Part shown: positions 1 through 8,140 of the stretch, piece by piece | Layout: every line of letters begins with the position of its first letter | Numbering within the stretch: the first letter of the stretch is position 1 | The notes under the pieces: generated by a model | What the model was told of the DNA's origin: nothing | Seen by the model: only the letters and a program-made list of their open reading frames with translations | Database searches by the model: none | NCBI GenBank assembly: GCA_040752025.1 | Contig: JBFMFR010000006.1 | Span: forward strand, 62,001-126,000 | Length of the DNA stretch: 64,000 bases | From: JBFMFR01 sp040752025 | GTDB lineage: Bacteria > Chloroflexota > Anaerolineae > Anaerolineales > UBA4823 | Direction of reading: 5' to 3' | Position numbers and translations under genes: made by a program

Positions 1-49
1 GATATTCTTCTTCCCGGCTAGGTGTGGATGTGAAATACAAACCTGGCAT
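1..49 (-). CDS. 5' end of an unidentified gene downstream of sufD (partial)
   Basis: On the minus strand an ATG at 49 follows a perfect AGGAGG (54-59) at a 4-base spacing, and the frame stays open to the window edge. Only 16 residues are visible (MPGLYFTSTPSREEEY), too few to identify a family. It lies about 100 bases beyond the sufD stop and is transcribed in the same direction, so it could be the next gene of the suf transcript or a separate unit after the weak hairpin at 81-111. The strong ribosome binding site is the main support. Confidence 0.4.
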   Translation of the reverse strand, partial: MPGLYFTSTPSREEEY

Positions 50-80
50 ACTGCCTCCTGATCAGCCCAAATACCCATCA

Positions 81-111
81 AACCCCAAAGGCACCCAGCG
101 CCCTTGGGGTT
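81..111 (-). terminator. Hairpin after sufD
   Basis: AACCCCAAAGGC (81-92) and GCCCTTGGGGTT (100-111) form a 12-base stem with one mismatch and a 7-base loop, just past the end of sufD. No U-run follows on the minus strand, so it may be an inefficient terminator or a 3'-end stabiliser. Confidence 0.4.
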
Positions 112-149
112 CAGAAATCATGAATAATTTCCTGCTGGAAGGTTCAATT

Positions 150-1508
150 TTACCCCATTTTCTCGTGGATTGCATTCTGGAAACGAGAACGCACACCATC
201 ATATGGGATACGCTGCATGATCGGGTCGAAAAAGCCCTCCACAATCAACCGCTCCGCCTCGCTGTACGGGATTCCACGGCTGCGCAGATAGAAAACCTGG
301 TCAGCGTCTACCTTCCCCACCGTGGCTCCATGCGTACAGCGCACATCGTCAGCCAATATCTCCAGGCCAGGGATCGAGTCAGCCCGCGCTTCGGAACTAA
401 GCACCAGGTTCCGATTGGCCTGGTAACCATCCGTTTTCTGTGCCCCAGGCGCCACATAAATCATACCCTGCCAGACCGAACGGCTGTGATCTTTTAAAGC
501 GCCTTTGAACAGCAAATCACTGGTCGTATTGGCTGCCAGGTGGTTTTGCTGTGTATCATGATCCAGATGTTGCATCCCATCTGTAAAATAAAAACCCGAC
601 ATACGCCCGGTTGCCCCGCGTCCAACCAGATCCAGGTCAGAAAAATTCTTCGTCAACCGGCTGCCGATCGCCCCAAAGATCCAATCCAGGTTGGCGTCTC
701 GCCCTACACGGGCACGCTCGTGGCTAAAATTCCACACGTGCTCACCCCATGATTGAAGTTCGACAAAACGCAGGTTCGCTTCTGCCTCGACCAGGATCTC
801 GACGATTCCTGAATGCAGCACTTGACCTTCAATTTCCGTATTCGAGGCAGCCTCGTGCACATAGGTCACCGCTGAGCCTTCATCCAACCAGACCAGAATG
901 TGGGAAAAATAAGCCAGGTTTGTTCCAGATCCCCACAAGATGCTGTGCAATGGCCGAGTCACCTGCACCCCGCGTGGTACGTAGAGTAGCACACCCTGGC
1001 GCGCAAGGGCACCTGTCATAGCAGCGAATTTACCTTCATCCGCTCGCACAACCTGCCCCAAAATCGATGCCAGGACTTCCGGGTGCTGGCGCTCAGCGGT
1101 AGCCAGGTCGGTAAAGACCACTCCTTGGGCAGCCAATTCAGGATCCAGGCTGACCTGGGCGCCCCGAGCGCCCAACACAACTTGTCCAGCGTAGGCATCT
1201 CCCGTAACCGGGCGCAGTAAATCTGCTGGCGGCGCTACCTGTTGCTTTCCCGCTTCGGCCTCACCCAATAGATGAAAGTCAGCTGCTGGTATCGCTTGCA
1301 AATCCGTGCGCCGCCAGGGCTCATCTTTTGTGGTTGGCATTGGCAGGCGCTCGTAAGCATTCCATGCCTGCCGCCGATATTCTTTCAGAAAACCAGGGAT
1401 ACTGCCATTGCCCGCCAGGGCCGGCACCATATCCCGTGTAAATTCAAAGTTTTGCGCTCCCCGGCGCTCCACGCGCCGGCGGCTGGTTTGAACTGTGCGT
1501 GTTGTCAT
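150..1508 (-). CDS. sufD: Fe-S cluster assembly protein SufD
   Basis: SufD is the SufB paralogue of the SufBC2D scaffold, which builds and delivers Fe-S clusters in the cytoplasm. The 452-residue product has the expected right-handed beta-helix core and the C-terminal SufB/SufD signature (RSRGIPYSEAERLIVEGFF followed by DPIMQRIP). The N-terminal part (YERLPMPTTKDEPWRRTDL) is the usual SufD helical region. It starts 2 bases after the sufB stop, so the two are probably translated together. Order is sufC-sufB-sufD on the minus strand. No sufS or sufU is visible; the partial gene at 1-49 could be the next member. Confidence 0.95.
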   Translation of the reverse strand: MTTRTVQTSRRRVERRGAQNFEFTRDMVPALAGNGSIPGFLKEYRRQAWNAYERLPMPTTKDEPWRRTDLQAIPAADFHLLGEAEAGKQQVAPPADLLRPVTGDAYAGQVVLGARGAQVSLDPELAAQGVVFTDLATAERQHPEVLASILGQVVRADEGKFAAMTGALARQGVLLYVPRGVQVTRPLHSILWGSGTNLAYFSHILVWLDEGSAVTYVHEAASNTEIEGQVLHSGIVEILVEAEANLRFVELQSWGEHVWNFSHERARVGRDANLDWIFGAIGSRLTKNFSDLDLVGRGATGRMSGFYFTDGMQHLDHDTQQNHLAANTTSDLLFKGALKDHSRSVWQGMIYVAPGAQKTDGYQANRNLVLSSEARADSIPGLEILADDVRCTHGATVGKVDADQVFYLRSRGIPYSEAERLIVEGFFDPIMQRIPYDGVRSRFQNAIHEKMG

Positions 1509-1510
1509 AA

Positions 1511-2917
1511 CTAACCTACCGAACCTTCCATCTGGATTTGGATCAGGCGGTTCATTTCGATGGCATACTCCATGGGTAGTTCTTTGACCAGGGGCTCGAT
1601 AAAGCCCGAGACCACCATCGTAGTCGCCTCTTCCTCGCTCAGGCCGCGGCTCATCAAGTAAAAGAGTTGCTCCTCGCCAACTTTAGAGACCGAGGCCTCA
1701 TGCCCGATGGTTACATCATCCTCATCGATCTCAATGTAAGGGTAAGTATCCGAGCGCGCCTTGTTGTCCAGAAGCAGAGCATCGCACACCACGTTCGAGC
1801 GCACATCTTTCGCCCCCTTGTAAACTTTGAGCAAACCACGGTAGGAGGCACGACCGCTTCCCTTGCTGATCGACTTCGAGGTGATCTTGCTGCTGGTATG
1901 CGGCGCAACATGGATCATCTTGCCGCCCGCATCCTGATGCTGTCCGGGGCCTGCAAAAGCCATCGACAGGATCTCGCCGTGCGCCCTGGGGCCAATCAGA
2001 TAGCAGGAGGGGTACTTCATCGTCAGCTTGGATCCCAGATTGGCATCCACCCACTCCATCGTCGCACCTTCGTGTACCATAGCTCGTTGAGTGACCAGAT
2101 TATACACGTTTGTAGACCAATTCTGGATAGTGGTGTAGCGCACGCGCGCATCCTTCTTCACTACAATCTCGATCACGCCGCTATGAAGAGAGTCGGTTGA
2201 ATAAATCGGCGCCGTGCAACCCTCGACGTAATGGATCTGCGCCCCCTCATCCGCAATTATCAATGTCCGCTCGAACTGCCCGATATTGGCCTCGTTCAGG
2301 CGGAAATAAGCCTGCAAGGGCAGGTCCACCTTTACCCCTTTCGGGACGTAAATGAAAGAACCACCCGACCACACCGCGCTGTTCAAGGCCGCAAACTTGT
2401 TATCTTCGATCGGAATCACTGTACCGAAGTACTCCCGGAACAAGTCCGGGTGCTGGCGCAAGCCATCCTCGATGCTCAGGAAAATCACACCTTGCTGGGC
2501 AAGGTGCTCCTGAATCTTGTGATATACCATCTCGGACTCGTATTGGGCGCCCACGCCCGCCAGGAACTTACGCTCAGCCTCCGGAATACCAAGCCGGTCG
2601 AAGGTGTTCTTGATCGTCTCAGGCACATCATCCCACGAACGGCTCTCTTCATCGGTAGGCTTGATGTAGTAATAAATTTCATCCAGATTGAGCTTGGAAA
2701 TGTCCCCACCCCAGGTGGGCATAGGGCGCTTCTGGTAGTGTTCCAACGCCTTCAGCCGAAACTTGAGCATCCACTCCGGCTCGCCTTTCATCGCCGAAAT
2801 CTGTTTGACCACCTCGCGGTCCAGGCCCTTGCGGCTCCTGAAAACGTAAGTTTCAGGGTCGCTAAAGCCGTACTGGTATTCCCCAATCCCCTCTAGCAGC
2901 TTTGCATCACTCGACAT
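1511..2917 (-). CDS. sufB: Fe-S cluster assembly protein SufB
   Basis: SufB is the scaffold subunit on which the nascent Fe-S cluster forms, in complex with SufC and SufD. The 468-residue length is typical. Family landmarks are the N-terminal YQYGFSDPETYVFRSRKGL, the cysteine in YVEGCTAPIYSTDSLHSGV, the late cysteine in RSNVVCDALLLDNKARSDT, and the C-terminal LMSRGLSEEEATTMVVSGF. These cysteines lie in the regions used for persulfide and cluster handling in studied SufB proteins. A GGAGG lies 5 bases before the ATG and supports the start. The gene follows sufC after 56 bases and belongs to the same transcript. Confidence 0.97.
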   Translation of the reverse strand: MSSDAKLLEGIGEYQYGFSDPETYVFRSRKGLDREVVKQISAMKGEPEWMLKFRLKALEHYQKRPMPTWGGDISKLNLDEIYYYIKPTDEESRSWDDVPETIKNTFDRLGIPEAERKFLAGVGAQYESEMVYHKIQEHLAQQGVIFLSIEDGLRQHPDLFREYFGTVIPIEDNKFAALNSAVWSGGSFIYVPKGVKVDLPLQAYFRLNEANIGQFERTLIIADEGAQIHYVEGCTAPIYSTDSLHSGVIEIVVKKDARVRYTTIQNWSTNVYNLVTQRAMVHEGATMEWVDANLGSKLTMKYPSCYLIGPRAHGEILSMAFAGPGQHQDAGGKMIHVAPHTSSKITSKSISKGSGRASYRGLLKVYKGAKDVRSNVVCDALLLDNKARSDTYPYIEIDEDDVTIGHEASVSKVGEEQLFYLMSRGLSEEEATTMVVSGFIEPLVKELPMEYAIEMNRLIQIQMEGSVG

Positions 2918-2973
2918 GGATACCTCCAGTAAACATGCGACAACAGTTTATCTGCGTCGGACACCATTAAATC

Positions 2974-3747
2974 TCAGGCGGCCGCTGCACCGTTCTTTTC
3001 ACGCAACCAATCGTAGCCGTGTTCTTCCAGGTGCAAGGCCAGTTCAGGACCGCCAGTTTCAACGATCCGTCCATTCATCATAATGTGTACAAACTCGGGC
3101 TTGATGTAATTCAAGATGCGCTGGTAATGGGTGATTACCAGCACACCCAGTTTCGGCCCGCGCAGGGCGTTCACCCCCTCCGAGACAATGCGCAGCGCGT
3201 CGATATCCAGGCCTGAGTCAGTTTCATCCATAATTGCAATCTCGGGCGACAGCGCTGCCATTTGCAGCACTTCGGCGCGCTTCTTCTCCCCCCCCGAGAA
3301 GCCCTCATTCAGGTAACGCCCGGCAAACGTGTGATCCATCTTGAGCAAATCCATGCGTTCCTTGAGCATCTTGCGGAACTCTGGCACGGAAATACCTTTA
3401 TCCTCTTTATTCTGCGATTTGCGCTGTGCGTTTATTGCCGAGCGCAAAAAATTCGCCACCGAAACCCCCGGAATCGCCACCGGATACTGAAAAGCCAGGA
3501 ACAACCCCAGATGCGAACGATCATCCGGTTCCAACTCCAGGATGTTCTCCCCTTTGAACCATACCTCCCCCTCAGTGACTTCGTAATTCGGATGGCCCAT
3601 CAAGCTGTAAGCCAGCGTTGATTTCCCGGTACCGTTTGGACCCATCAAAGCGTGCACCTCACCCTGTTTCACAGTTAAATCAACGCCTTTCAGAATCTCC
3701 TTACCTTCCACACTAACGTGTAGATTTTGGATTACCAGTTCAGACAT
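2974..3747 (-). CDS. sufC: Fe-S assembly ATPase SufC
   Basis: SufC is the ABC-type cytoplasmic ATPase that drives conformational change in SufBC2D. In 257 residues it shows Walker A GPNGTGKST (residues 36-44), the signature FSGGEKKRAEVLQ and Walker B IAIMDETDSGLDIDAL, the last two typical of SufC rather than of transporter ATPases. It is the first gene of the minus-strand suf operon. AAGGAG lies upstream of the ATG, and two near-consensus promoters (3810-3838 and 3870-3898) sit in the spacer shared with the divergent regulator. Confidence 0.97.
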   Translation of the reverse strand: MSELVIQNLHVSVEGKEILKGVDLTVKQGEVHALMGPNGTGKSTLAYSLMGHPNYEVTEGEVWFKGENILELEPDDRSHLGLFLAFQYPVAIPGVSVANFLRSAINAQRKSQNKEDKGISVPEFRKMLKERMDLLKMDHTFAGRYLNEGFSGGEKKRAEVLQMAALSPEIAIMDETDSGLDIDALRIVSEGVNALRGPKLGVLVITHYQRILNYIKPEFVHIMMNGRIVETGGPELALHLEEHGYDWLREKNGAAAA

Positions 3748-3809
3748 AAACGCAGCTCCTTATCGAGATTTCAACATAATAGCAGTTATACCAACTTCTA
3801 AACCGTGCA

Positions 3810-3838
3810 ATTATAGCAATGGCTGGTTGTACTGTCAA
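3810..3838 (-). promoter_or_regulatory. suf operon promoter P1
   Basis: Read on the minus strand, TTGACA (3833-3838) and TATAAT (3810-3815) are separated by exactly 17 bases, a perfect sigma70-type consensus. Transcription would start near 3803, about 55 bases before the sufC ATG. Confidence 0.8.
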
Positions 3839-3869
3839 TATTTTACATAAATATCTAAATTATTCCTGG

Positions 3870-3898
3870 ATTATACCAGTCAGATATCGAAAAGTCAA
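3870..3898 (-). promoter_or_regulatory. suf operon promoter P2
   Basis: Read on the minus strand, TTGACT (3893-3898) and TATAAT (3870-3875) are separated by 17 bases. It lies exactly 60 bases upstream of P1, giving the suf operon tandem promoters. Its -35 contains GTCAATAAT (3894-3902), which is repeated inverted as ATTATTGAC at 3922-3930. Confidence 0.65.
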
Positions 3899-3925
3899 TA
3901 ATATTTAGTATAATAATCTTAATTA

Positions 3926-3954
3926 TTGACAAAATTACATCCCCATGCTATACT
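3926..3954 (+). promoter_or_regulatory. Promoter of the sufR-like gene
   Basis: TTGACA (3926-3931) and TATACT (3949-3954) are separated by 17 bases, giving a leader of about 75 bases to the ATG at 4035. The -35 overlaps ATTATTGAC (3922-3930), the inverse of GTCAATAAT at 3894-3902. A regulator bound to that pair could therefore cover this promoter and suf P2 together. Confidence 0.75.
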
Positions 3955-4034
3955 CACAAGTAGAAACCCAAAGCATCAGTTTTTATTGGTGAGGCGCGCT
4001 GCGCCGACATTCGTTTACAAGAGGCTATCGAAAC

Positions 4035-4688
4035 ATGCTGGCAGAAAGTGAAGCCAAGAATACTCGCGAGCGCGTGCTCCAGATCTTGCAGGCCCACGAG
4101 CGTAGTACTATCAATGACCTGGCTGAAGAAGTGAGCATCAACCCAATCTCGGTCCGCCACCACATCAACAAGCTGGAGGCCGAAGGATTGGTATCCTCCG
4201 AGGAGGAGCGCCATGGCGTGGGCCGTCCGCGCCGGCTGTATTTCCTTACAGAAAAAGGCCAGGAACGCTTCCCTACCCGATACATCCGCTTGACCACGCG
4301 CCTGCTTGAACAGCTCAAAGAGACCATGCCCGAAGCCATGGTAGCCAAGCTCTTCTCCCAGATGGCCCAGGACCTTGCCACTGACTACCAGAAGGAGTTG
4401 GAAGGCCTGCCCATCGAAGCCCGCCTGGATCGCATGGCCCAGCTACTGGGTGAAGAAGGCTTCACCGTGGAATGGGAACGCCAGGGAGATGAATACCTCA
4501 TCCGGGAAGTCAACTGTCCATATTATCATGTTGGCCAGGATCACCCTGAAGTTTGCTCTGTAGATCAAACCCTGATCTCCACCTTGCTCTCTATCCCAGC
4601 ACAGAAAGTCAAATGCATGTTGCATGGCGACGCTCACTGTACCTACATCGTTTCCGAACAGCCTCCCCAGGAGAATCGAGAAGCATGA
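4035..4688 (+). CDS. sufR: SufR-like winged-helix regulator with four-cysteine C-terminus
   Basis: This is probably the Fe-S-sensing repressor of the suf operon. The 217-residue protein has an N-terminal winged HTH (about residues 10-75, with STINDLAEEVSINPISVRHH as recognition region), a dimerising middle part and cysteines C161, C174, C194 and C202. The first pair, CPYYHVGQDHPEVC, has the C-x12-C spacing known from SufR; the later spacings (x19, x7) differ somewhat from the cyanobacterial form. It is divergent from sufCBD across a promoter-dense spacer, as expected of an autoregulated repressor. Its stop overlaps the next start (ATGA). DNA binding is clear; the cluster-sensing role is inferred from cysteines and location. 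Confidence 0.85.
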   Translation: MLAESEAKNTRERVLQILQAHERSTINDLAEEVSINPISVRHHINKLEAEGLVSSEEERHGVGRPRRLYFLTEKGQERFPTRYIRLTTRLLEQLKETMPEAMVAKLFSQMAQDLATDYQKELEGLPIEARLDRMAQLLGEEGFTVEWERQGDEYLIREVNCPYYHVGQDHPEVCSVDQTLISTLLSIPAQKVKCMLHGDAHCTYIVSEQPPQENREA

Positions 4689-5035
4689 CCGACAATTCCG
4701 AAACATCTAACAAAGTTACCTGGCAAGCCGAAAGCACCCATCCAGATTTAGTGGAACCTTTTCGCGAGAAAATGCGCGAAGTTGTTGATCCCGAGATCGG
4801 CCTGAACATCATCGAATTAGGCCTGCTGCGCGACGTTCGCATCGCAGATGAAAGCGCTGAAATCAAAATGATTTTAACCACACCCTTCTGCCCTTACGGT
4901 CCAGCGATGTTGGAAATGACGCGCCAGAAAGCTGAACAGGCCCTAAACCGCCCCGTAACTGTTGAGCTTGGTATGGAGATGTGGGATTTCTCAATGATGG
5001 AAGAGGGAGCCGGCGCCGATTGGGGGCTGTGGTAA
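4685..5035 (+). CDS. DUF59/MIP18-family Fe-S assembly factor (SufT-like)
   Basis: Small cytoplasmic proteins of this family assist Fe-S cluster maturation and often accompany suf genes. The 116-residue product carries VVDPEIGLNIIELGLL and TTPFCPYGPAML, whose conserved cysteine is C69. The ATG at 4685 overlaps the stop of the sufR-like gene as ATGA, so the two are translationally coupled and probably co-regulated. The frame is open further upstream, but that part lies inside the regulator gene. A strong terminator follows at 5073-5108. Its exact client or partner cannot be read from sequence. Confidence 0.88.
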   Translation: MTDNSETSNKVTWQAESTHPDLVEPFREKMREVVDPEIGLNIIELGLLRDVRIADESAEIKMILTTPFCPYGPAMLEMTRQKAEQALNRPVTVELGMEMWDFSMMEEGAGADWGLW

Positions 5036-5072
5036 ACCATCGCCCTACCGGCCAGGTACGAATTGCAGAATC

Positions 5073-5108
5073 AGATGCCATTGAAGTAGCTCTTCGGTGG
5101 CATCTTTT
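5073..5108 (+). terminator. Rho-independent terminator after the sufR-like operon
   Basis: AGATGCCA (5073-5080) pairs with TGGCATCT (5098-5105). An inner GAAG/CTTC stem extends the hairpin, and a run of five T (5104-5108) follows. Confidence 0.85.
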
Positions 5109-5161
5109 TGGTTGTTGGCTTACATCTTGCAATCTCCAGATAAATAAGGTAGGATGAAGCT

Positions 5162-5947
5162 ATGCAAACATCACACAATGCTGGAAACTCCCCGGTCAAA
5201 GTCAACATCCTGCACTTCTTCTTCGTGCTGGGCGTTGCCGCCATACTGGCAACCCTCTTCACAGTCTGGACTCCCAGCGCCGATGCGGATCCATCTGGGC
5301 TGGTGGCCGGATTGAACCTCACGCCATACCCCACAGCTCCGCCCCCTGGCTCTCCAGGAGGTACCCCCCGGGCGCGTCTGCTGATTGGCATCGTCGCCGG
5401 TCACTGGATGAACGATTCGGGCGCAGTTTGCAGCGACGGATTGAAAGAAGTCGAAGTCAATCAGGCAATCGCCACATCTGTTCAGCAACAACTGGTGGCG
5501 TTGGGGTACGATGTTGATTTGCTCAGCGAATTCGACAGCCGCCTGACAGGCTACCAGGCCGCCGCGCTAGTCTCGATTCACGCAGACTCCTGCGATTTCA
5601 TCAACAACCAGGCCACAGGCTTCAAAGTCGCCGCCGCCCTGGCCAGCCCGCGGCCCGAACGCGCCGCACGCCTGACCGCATGCATCAGCAGTCGCTATGC
5701 TGCCATTACTGGCTTGCCCCAACACAGCTCCAGCGTTACCATTGATATGACCAGCTACCATGCCTTTGAAGAGATAAACGAGGCTACCCCGGCTGCCATC
5801 ATCGAAACCGGTTTCTTGAATCTCGACCGGCAGTTCCTCACCCACAATTCCGACCTGGCTGCAAAAGGCATCGTCAGCGGCATCCTGTGCTACATTCGCA
5901 ACGAAAGTATCAACCCAATCACACCAAGCGCACCACCGACTCCATGA
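5162..5947 (+). CDS. N-acetylmuramoyl-L-alanine amidase (Amidase_3)
   Basis: The enzyme probably cleaves the amide bond between MurNAc and the stem peptide of peptidoglycan, outside the membrane. The 261-residue protein has an N-terminal membrane segment (about 15-37), a Pro/Gly-rich spacer (about 53-70) and a catalytic domain. Probable zinc ligands are H81 (VAGHWMNDSG), a glutamate in KEVEVN (E96 or E98), H140 (SIHADS) and the catalytic E215 (AAIIETGFLNLDRQFL). The C-terminus is a short Pro/Thr tail. AGGA lies 7 bases before the ATG. The stop overlaps the L,D-transpeptidase start (ATGA), pairing two cell-wall enzymes. Confidence 0.87.
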   Translation: MQTSHNAGNSPVKVNILHFFFVLGVAAILATLFTVWTPSADADPSGLVAGLNLTPYPTAPPPGSPGGTPRARLLIGIVAGHWMNDSGAVCSDGLKEVEVNQAIATSVQQQLVALGYDVDLLSEFDSRLTGYQAAALVSIHADSCDFINNQATGFKVAAALASPRPERAARLTACISSRYAAITGLPQHSSSVTIDMTSYHAFEEINEATPAAIIETGFLNLDRQFLTHNSDLAAKGIVSGILCYIRNESINPITPSAPPTP

Positions 5948-6993
5948 GCTCTACAGGCAATCCCTTCGTGCAGGCCCTGGCGAATAGCCGCCACGCCTTG
6001 CAACGCGGGAATCGCCTGGAAGCGCGTCGCTGGGCCGAAAAAGCAGCCACCCTGGCTCCTGAGAGCGAAGAGCCCTGGCTATTGTTGGCTGCTCTAGCCA
6101 GCCCACGTGCCAGCCTGGCCTATTTACGCCATGCTTTGCAGATCAACCCAGCCAGCGAGCGCGCCCGCGCCGGCATGCATTGGGCTATCCAGCGCGCCCG
6201 CGCCACTGGAACGGTCGTCCCCCGCCGCCCGGTCTCGCCACCTGCCCCGGTACCTCCTCCAACAAGAATTACCCGATCGCCCATGCTCCTATGGTTGAGC
6301 GCCTTGGCGTTTGCCGCGCTAGCGGCAGGTGTTGCGCTAATGCTCGCGCTGCGCTCGCCCCAGCTTGCCCTGCTGGCTGGTTTCTTAACTACACCTACCG
6401 CAGGCCCTGCCACTCGCGCTCCCACAGCGCAAGGCTTACATTTCACCGAAACCGCCTCGCCATTTCCACCTGCCCAGCCAACCGCCACGTTCACGCCTGC
6501 CCCGAGCGAGACGCCAACCATCCTACCCAGCGACACACCTCTGCCCTCGGCCACACTAGCTGCTCCTCCCTCTCCTACTGGAATATCCCCCTCCCCGACT
6601 GCATCCAACCTGGTTGCGCTTCCCCCAGGTGTAGAATCTGGCGAATTCTGGATTGAGGTCGATCTTTCCGCGCAGCGCCTGTACGCCTACCAGGGTCAGG
6701 AGAATTTGCGCGGCTTCATCGTATCAACCGGCACGAGGGCCACGCCCACTGTGACCGGTCAATTTCGCGTGTACGTCAAATACCGCAGCGCCGATATGTT
6801 CGGCCCGGGCTACTACTTGCCCAACGTGCCTTACGTCATGTATTTCTATAAAGGCTACGGGCTGCACGGGACCTACTGGCACTCCAACTTTGGCCATCCC
6901 ATGAGCCACGGCTGTGTAAACCTGAAAACAGACGAGGCCGCCTGGCTCTTCAAGCGCGCCCGGGTAGGCACGCTCGTTAACGTACACCGCTAA
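5944..6993 (+). CDS. L,D-transpeptidase (YkuD) with TPR-like N-terminus
   Basis: The C-terminal YkuD domain (about residues 225-348) cross-links peptidoglycan or anchors proteins to it. Its active site is HGTYWHSNFGHPMSHGCVNL, where the SHGC cysteine is the nucleophile. In front are a cytoplasmic TPR-like helical region (about 10-85), a membrane segment (about 113-136) and a long Thr/Pro-rich linker that would span the wall. I chose the ATG at 5944, which overlaps the amidase stop (ATGA), rather than an in-frame ATG 57 bases upstream inside the amidase gene. The cytoplasmic TPR joined to an extracellular transpeptidase is a less common architecture. Confidence 0.88.
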   Translation: MSSTGNPFVQALANSRHALQRGNRLEARRWAEKAATLAPESEEPWLLLAALASPRASLAYLRHALQINPASERARAGMHWAIQRARATGTVVPRRPVSPPAPVPPPTRITRSPMLLWLSALAFAALAAGVALMLALRSPQLALLAGFLTTPTAGPATRAPTAQGLHFTETASPFPPAQPTATFTPAPSETPTILPSDTPLPSATLAAPPSPTGISPSPTASNLVALPPGVESGEFWIEVDLSAQRLYAYQGQENLRGFIVSTGTRATPTVTGQFRVYVKYRSADMFGPGYYLPNVPYVMYFYKGYGLHGTYWHSNFGHPMSHGCVNLKTDEAAWLFKRARVGTLVNVHR

Positions 6994-7050
6994 GCGCGTC
7001 TGGTACACACTGGCAAAAATAAGCCTAAGCCGGACTCTATTGGCCATTCG

Positions 7051-7060
7051 CGGGTATAAT
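7051..7060 (+). promoter_or_regulatory. Extended -10 box before the LURP-one-related gene
   Basis: CGGGTATAAT lies 52 bases before the ATG at 7113 with no clear -35. The same ten bases recur at 54564-54573, and GGGTATAAT also occurs on the minus strand before the genes starting at 10764 and 35577. Confidence 0.5.
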
Positions 7061-7112
7061 GAAACTACAAGGACATTTCTGATCCGCGCGGATTCTACTC
7101 AGGTGAAAATCT

Positions 7113-7694
7113 ATGCACAACGCCTTCATGTACAACCAATATCTGCTCAAACGCCAGGTGCTGGCTCTGACCGGTAAGCTGCGCCTGTACAACCCCAGCG
7201 GCGAGTTGGTGCTCTACTGCCAGCAAAAAATGTTCCGACTGCGCGAGGATATCCGCGCCTACAGCGATGAAAGCCAATCGCAAGAGCTGCTATACATCCA
7301 GGCGCGCCAGATCATCGACTTTTCCGCCGCTTACGATGTGATCGATAGCCAGACCGGGCTGCATGTAGGCGTACTGCGCCGCAAAGGCCTGCGCTCTCTG
7401 ATGCGAGATGAATGGGAGGCTTTAGATGCCAGCGGGAGCCAGCTTGGCATCCTGCAAGAGGATAACATCACCCGCGCCATGCTGCGTCGCTTCTTGCTGG
7501 GCAATTTCCTGCCCCAGGATTACGATCTGTTGATCGGAGAGCAGCGCGTCGCCGATCTGCGCCAGCGCTTCAATTTATTCCGTTATGAACTGGATCTGGA
7601 TTTCAGCATGGATGGCGCTAACCGCCTGGATCGCCGCCTGGGCATCGCCGCTGGTATCCTGCTCGCCATTATTGAAGGCAAGCAAGATAGTTAG
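7113..7694 (+). CDS. LURP-one-related / scramblase-like fold protein
   Basis: The 193-residue protein resembles the LURP-one-related (Tubby/scramblase-like beta barrel) family. It starts with a tyrosine-rich strand (FMYNQYLLKRQVLAL), followed by repeated 'property of the molecule' strands such as LYNPSGELVLYCQQKMFRLR, YDVIDSQTGLHVGVLRRKG and WEALDASGSQLGILQED. The function of bacterial members is unknown. I see no export signal, so it is probably cytoplasmic or membrane-peripheral. The downstream hypothetical gene begins 20 bases later and is probably co-transcribed. Confidence 0.72.
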   Translation: MHNAFMYNQYLLKRQVLALTGKLRLYNPSGELVLYCQQKMFRLREDIRAYSDESQSQELLYIQARQIIDFSAAYDVIDSQTGLHVGVLRRKGLRSLMRDEWEALDASGSQLGILQEDNITRAMLRRFLLGNFLPQDYDLLIGEQRVADLRQRFNLFRYELDLDFSMDGANRLDRRLGIAAGILLAIIEGKQDS

Positions 7695-7714
7695 ACACAA
7701 CCGAGGAAATTAGC

Positions 7715-8140
7715 ATGCCAAATCAAGCCGTTTTCGCCGGGCTGATCATCGATGAGATGGATCAACCTGTAGAAGTAGCTTACGTGGGCAATGAGCCTTG
7801 CTATGTGGTCAACGACGCCGGTTTTCGCCGCCATATCCCCTCCGAGCAAGTGGACCGGCAAGTGTTTCAATTTATGAACGAAATGGTCGAAGGCCACGAA
7901 GACCTGCTCAGCGAACAAACAGCTAAGATGCTCGGCCAGGATGATATTTTTTCACGTGCTATGATTACCGCGCAATTAAAAAACCTCGGCGAGCAGTTCG
8001 AAAACTTGCTCGCCATTGGGCTGCCCGAGGAAGTGCGCGCCTACCTGGGTATGATGGGCTTTCGCATCCGCATTGACGTTCACGGAGAGGTGCTGGATGT
8101 TGATCAACCCGGCATGATCGCCCCGGATGATGAAGGCTAA
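7715..8140 (+). CDS. Conserved-looking hypothetical protein, 141 aa
   Basis: I do not recognise this protein. It is acidic and soluble, begins with a strand-rich stretch (AVFAGLIIDEMDQPVEVAYV) and continues with amphipathic helices (FRRHIPSEQVDRQVFQFMNE). The last 40 residues form another beta-type segment (MMGFRIRIDVHGEVLDV). It follows the LURP-one-related gene by 20 bases on the same strand, and its stop overlaps that of the convergent degV gene by 4 bases. GAGG lies about 10 bases before the ATG. Base composition matches the neighbours, which supports a real gene. Confidence 0.65.
   Translation: MPNQAVFAGLIIDEMDQPVEVAYVGNEPCYVVNDAGFRRHIPSEQVDRQVFQFMNEMVEGHEDLLSEQTAKMLGQDDIFSRAMITAQLKNLGEQFENLLAIGLPEEVRAYLGMMGFRIRIDVHGEVLDVDQPGMIAPDDEG

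Noticed and set aside
2231..2896. 221-codon open frame on the plus strand
   Set aside because: Antisense to sufB; no homology or ribosome binding site.
5127..5155. TTGCAA-17-TAGGAT as a promoter giving a leaderless amidase mRNA
   Set aside because: AGGA within the proposed -10 is a well-placed Shine-Dalgarno for the ATG at 5162, a simpler reading.
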